A stretch of DNA of 64,000 nt from Sediminibacterium sp. (GTDB lineage Bacteria; Bacteroidota; Bacteroidia; Chitinophagales; Chitinophagaceae). The stretch lies in contig JAFWCB010000005.1 in assembly GCA_017537025.1 (NCBI GenBank), positions 62,001 to 126,000 on the forward strand. Reading direction: 5' to 3'. Each line of letters begins with the position of its first letter. Position 1 is the first letter of the stretch. Made by a program: the position numbers and the translations under genes. This document shows, piece after piece, positions 61,680-64,000 of this stretch. The notes under the pieces are model-generated. The model was not told the origin of the DNA. It ran no database searches and worked only from the letters and a program-made list of their open reading frames with translations.

Positions 61680-63014
61680 TCTAGATTTCAGCCAAGGGCG
61701 TGGACTTTGAAACTGAGTACGTTCATTCATAATCATGAAAACTATGGCGCCGCCACCATCAATGGATGTTCCTGATTTACCTAGCAGAGAACCGGCTTTC
61801 ACTTCTTGTCCGCGGCTTACGCTAACAGAAGAAAGATTTTGATAGCCTGTAAAATATTTTCCGTGTTTAACAATAACGATCATTTCTCCATCCACTTCTC
61901 CTGCCAAAGCTACTTCTCCGTCTGCCACACAACGCACAGCCGTACCTACAGGAACCGCTATTTCAATACCATCAGATTTTCTGTTCAATTTGGTTCCTTC
62001 AATAGCTTGTACACCGTATTCGATAGTAACTACTCCATTAGCTACAGGCCAAGGTAAGCGACCTCGGTTTTTTTCAAAATTAATCGACATCTCCCTACCC
62101 TCTGGTGTAGTTTCTAAGGGTGAGTAACTTCTATCTTTATCTTTTGTAGTAGTGGTAACTCCGGTAATTGGCTCATCCGCATTATTTTTTGGCTTTGGAT
62201 TGTTAGCTGTAGCATCGGCTTTGGCTTGTGCTTTTCGTTGATCATCTAATTGTTTTTTTCTCGCTTCATCTTTCCTACGGGCATCTTCCATTTCCCTTCT
62301 AATGACTGCATTAAAAGCTGTATTTACTTTTTGCCTCTGCTTCTCCCGTTCTTTCATTTGTGCAGCCAATTCTTTTTCTCTTCCCTTGAGCTGTGCTACT
62401 ACTACGTCTTGTTCTTTTTTATCTTCCTGTAAAACTTTCAGTTGTTTATTTTGAATTTCGAGGGTACCTAGCCTTTCCTTTTTGTTGGCACTTAATATCC
62501 CAATTTTTTCAGTTAGTAATTGCTCTGATTTAGCAATTGTGCTTGCCTGTGTTTCTCGGTTTTGTCGATAGCTTCTTAAATAAGCCATGCGCTTAATGGC
62601 ATCGTTGAAATTGGTTGCTGAAAATAAAAAGTTTAGATATTCATAGCTACCTCTATTTTTATAAGCAAATACGATACTTTTAGCGTATTTAACCCTTAAG
62701 GTATCTAATTCCTTTTTTAATCTATAAATATCTCTTTCATTCAGATAGATGGTTTCGTCTAATTGCCTCACTTCCCTATTAATACCATTTACCAGATCTT
62801 CTCGGGCATTGATTTTTCGTTTAATTAGTGCTAATTGTTTGAGTGATGCTTTTTTATTGTTTTGAGTTTCTGCGTAAGATTGACGAAGATCTTCTATCTC
62901 CTTCTCCAGTTCCTGCCTTTTCTTTTGTAACTCCTCTCTCGTTTGCGTAAAAGCTATCAATGCACTACAACTGAGTACAATTGCCATTGAAAAGATTTTT
63001 CCCAAATAAGTCAT
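61677..63014 (-). CDS. EnvC-like murein hydrolase activator with degenerate LytM domain
   Basis: 445 residues: signal peptide (about 1-24), a long coiled coil (25-255, many Lys/Glu/Gln heptads), a Thr/Pro linker, and a LytM/M23 domain (325-445). The zinc ligands of active M23 enzymes are lost: the HxxxD place reads RKSDGIEIAV, the YAHLS place reads YQNLS, and the HLHFE place reads GGAIVFMI. So it should not cut peptidoglycan itself but may activate amidases, as EnvC does in E. coli. Downstream of dut and a DUF4292 lipoprotein, a common order in the phylum. Confidence 0.9.
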   Translation of the reverse strand: MTYLGKIFSMAIVLSCSALIAFTQTREELQKKRQELEKEIEDLRQSYAETQNNKKASLKQLALIKRKINAREDLVNGINREVRQLDETIYLNERDIYRLKKELDTLRVKYAKSIVFAYKNRGSYEYLNFLFSATNFNDAIKRMAYLRSYRQNRETQASTIAKSEQLLTEKIGILSANKKERLGTLEIQNKQLKVLQEDKKEQDVVVAQLKGREKELAAQMKEREKQRQKVNTAFNAVIRREMEDARRKDEARKKQLDDQRKAQAKADATANNPKPKNNADEPITGVTTTTKDKDRSYSPLETTPEGREMSINFEKNRGRLPWPVANGVVTIEYGVQAIEGTKLNRKSDGIEIAVPVGTAVRCVADGEVALAGEVDGEMIVIVKHGKYFTGYQNLSSVSVSRGQEVKAGSLLGKSGTSIDGGGAIVFMIMNERTQFQSPRPWLKSR

Positions 63015-63059
63015 GTGCTGAATATTAGCCTTTAAAGAACGTAAAAATTAGTTATTAAA

Positions 63060-63896
63060 TTACTTACGTTTTACATTTTTAGGGATTTCGAAGGTATATT
63101 TTAACGGTTCATTGATAGTATACTCTTTAAAATCGAGCTCAAGATCTAGTTTTGATTTTTCTGAAACCACCACTCTCCGGTAGGTTGAAAATTGATAAGA
63201 TCCTAAGGGAGCATAGCTACTATACGTAATATCGCAGGTTCTGTTTCTTTGAAAATCAACATCATCTAACTTGCTGTGAATAATGGTCTTGTCGTCTTGA
63301 GCCAGTGTAATTAAATGCTTGAAGGTATCTCCCAACATGAGAACCAATAAACCCGCATCATTATCTTTATAGGATACAATATTGCTATCAATAAAAACCG
63401 GGTTGCCAATAATCAAATCTTGAAGTGTGGTAAAATCGAAGGGTATTTGCGTCACTTCTTGTAGAAAACTAATACTTCTGTTTTGAACATATCTTTCTCC
63501 AATTTTTTTATAAAGAAAAACACTGTCTCTTTTAACTTTTACCTGCATGCCTTCTTGCTTGATGCCTAAGAAAGAACCTAGTATTCTGATGTACATAAGG
63601 CTATCTTTCAACACGCTAATATTAACTGTATAGGTATCGCTATTATCTGCACTTTCATATCCCACTTTTATTTTAGCATTGAAGGTTTTAAAATCGATTT
63701 TGCTTTTTACCACTTTCCGCATAATATCTTTTACAATAGCGGCTGAGTCTACTTTTGGGGCATCTACGATCATTACTGTTTGTACGGTATCTTTTTTAGT
63801 AAATGCTTCCTGAATAGTTGCTACTTTTTTTACTGTTTTACAGGAGAATGCGATAAGAACAATGCTTAGTACGAATATAAATTGTTTTGTTTTCAA
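63060..63896 (-). CDS. DUF4292-like lipoprotein
   Basis: 278 residues with a lipoprotein signal (VLIAFSC, Cys19). The fold pattern of repeated beta strands (FKTFNAKIKVGYESA, LKDSLMYIRILGSF, VKRDSVFLYKKI) resembles DUF4292, related in shape to LolA/LolB-type lipid-binding proteins. Located between dut and the EnvC-like gene, its usual spot in Bacteroidota. It probably works at the envelope; the ligand is unknown. Confidence 0.85.
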   Translation of the reverse strand: MKTKQFIFVLSIVLIAFSCKTVKKVATIQEAFTKKDTVQTVMIVDAPKVDSAAIVKDIMRKVVKSKIDFKTFNAKIKVGYESADNSDTYTVNISVLKDSLMYIRILGSFLGIKQEGMQVKVKRDSVFLYKKIGERYVQNRSISFLQEVTQIPFDFTTLQDLIIGNPVFIDSNIVSYKDNDAGLLVLMLGDTFKHLITLAQDDKTIIHSKLDDVDFQRNRTCDITYSSYAPLGSYQFSTYRRVVVSEKSKLDLELDFKEYTINEPLKYTFEIPKNVKRK

Positions 63897-63909
63897 TGTT
63901 TATTATTTA

Positions 63910-63941
63910 GTCGGAAAGTCCGGAAGACCGGAAGTCCGTTT
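63910..63941. repeat. Octad array downstream of dut
   Basis: Four 8-nt words (GTCGGAAA, GTCCGGAA, GACCGGAA, GTCCGTTT) between the dut stop and the DUF4292 gene. CCGGAA words are partly self-complementary. Similar in word length and letters to the repeat at 1506-1545. Confidence 0.8.
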
Positions 63942-63948
63942 TTAAGAA

Positions 63949-64000
63949 TTAATGATTACCGGTACTACCAAACCCCCCAACACCTCTTATTGTTTCTTCT
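63949..64000 (-). CDS. dut: dUTP diphosphatase, C-terminal end only
   Basis: Only the last 16 codons and stop are inside the window. They read EETIRGVGGFGSTGNH, which holds motif V of trimeric dUTPases (RGxGGFGSTG), the flexible tail that closes over the active site. The stop TAA is at 63949-63951. The gene continues beyond the right edge. dut followed by the DUF4292 and EnvC-like genes is a common Bacteroidota order. Confidence 0.85.
   Translation of the reverse strand, partial: EETIRGVGGFGSTGNH

Noticed and set aside
61677-63014. Calling the LytM-domain protein an active M23 peptidase
   Set aside because: All zinc-ligand motifs are replaced.

Overview
The window is a stretch of chromosome from a Bacteroidota bacterium, most likely a member of Chitinophagales/Chitinophagaceae. 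Five things point there. The DNA is A+T rich. Promoters fit TTTG-N19-TAnnTTTG. Menaquinone is made by the futalosine route. F1 ATPase beta/epsilon genes stand apart from the rest of the ATP synthase. The division/cell-wall (dcw) cluster has the typical Bacteroidota order with no murF inside it. No phage, integrase, transposase, rRNA, tRNA or CRISPR array was seen. All ordinary genes look chromosomal and housekeeping, apart from one polysaccharide locus and one poorly known gene (DUF6671-like).

Layout. 1-3.2 kb: tail of a serine hydrolase, a GNAT acetyltransferase and a secreted GH5 glycosidase. 3.2-5.8 kb: fabD, folE and two tandem PTPS/QueD paralogues. 5.8-8.9 kb: mqnB, a secreted amidohydrolase and mqnD. 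9-22 kb: photolyase, an OmpA protein with calcium-binding repeats, an aminotransferase IV, NIF3 with its zinc-ribbon partner, a TPR protein, recN, fabI, a SemiSWEET, two orphan LolD-like ATPases, a PduO adenosyltransferase, gatC and an unlisted 26-residue membrane peptide with its own terminator. 22.2-24.6 kb: a FadN-type beta-oxidation enzyme. 24.6-32.6 kb: a polysaccharide synthase locus (histidine kinase, frameshifted BcsB-like subunit, glycosyltransferase with an N-terminal MshEN-like domain, polytopic membrane protein, divergent GH5 glycosidase). 32.6-35.3 kb: an ABC exporter and a TIGR01777 epimerase. 35.4-51.4 kb: the complete dcw operon on the minus strand, mraZ-rsmH-ftsL-ftsI-murE-mraY-murD-ftsW-murG-murC-ftsQ-ftsA-ftsZ. 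51.7-64 kb: queA, a DUF6671-like gene, a histidine kinase, yqgE, atpDC, glpKDF, an EnvC-like protein, a DUF4292 lipoprotein and the last codons of dut.

Three things stand out. (1) Many gene junctions carry arrays of 7-nt words, usually followed by inverted copies of similar words. The word differs from site to site (GAATTAT, TAGTGGG, GACGATA, GATACGA), the period does not, and the arrays start at, or supply, the stop codons of the neighbouring genes. Two sites use 8-nt words. (2) The dcw control region stacks a promoter -7 box, five 10-nt-spaced MraZ-type boxes directly after it, and two perfect DnaA boxes plus two near-perfect ones upstream. (3) The polysaccharide locus combines a BcsB-like partner with an MshEN-containing glycosyltransferase; its BcsB gene is broken into two frames by one nucleotide.

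All functions are assigned from reading translated motifs; no database search was run.
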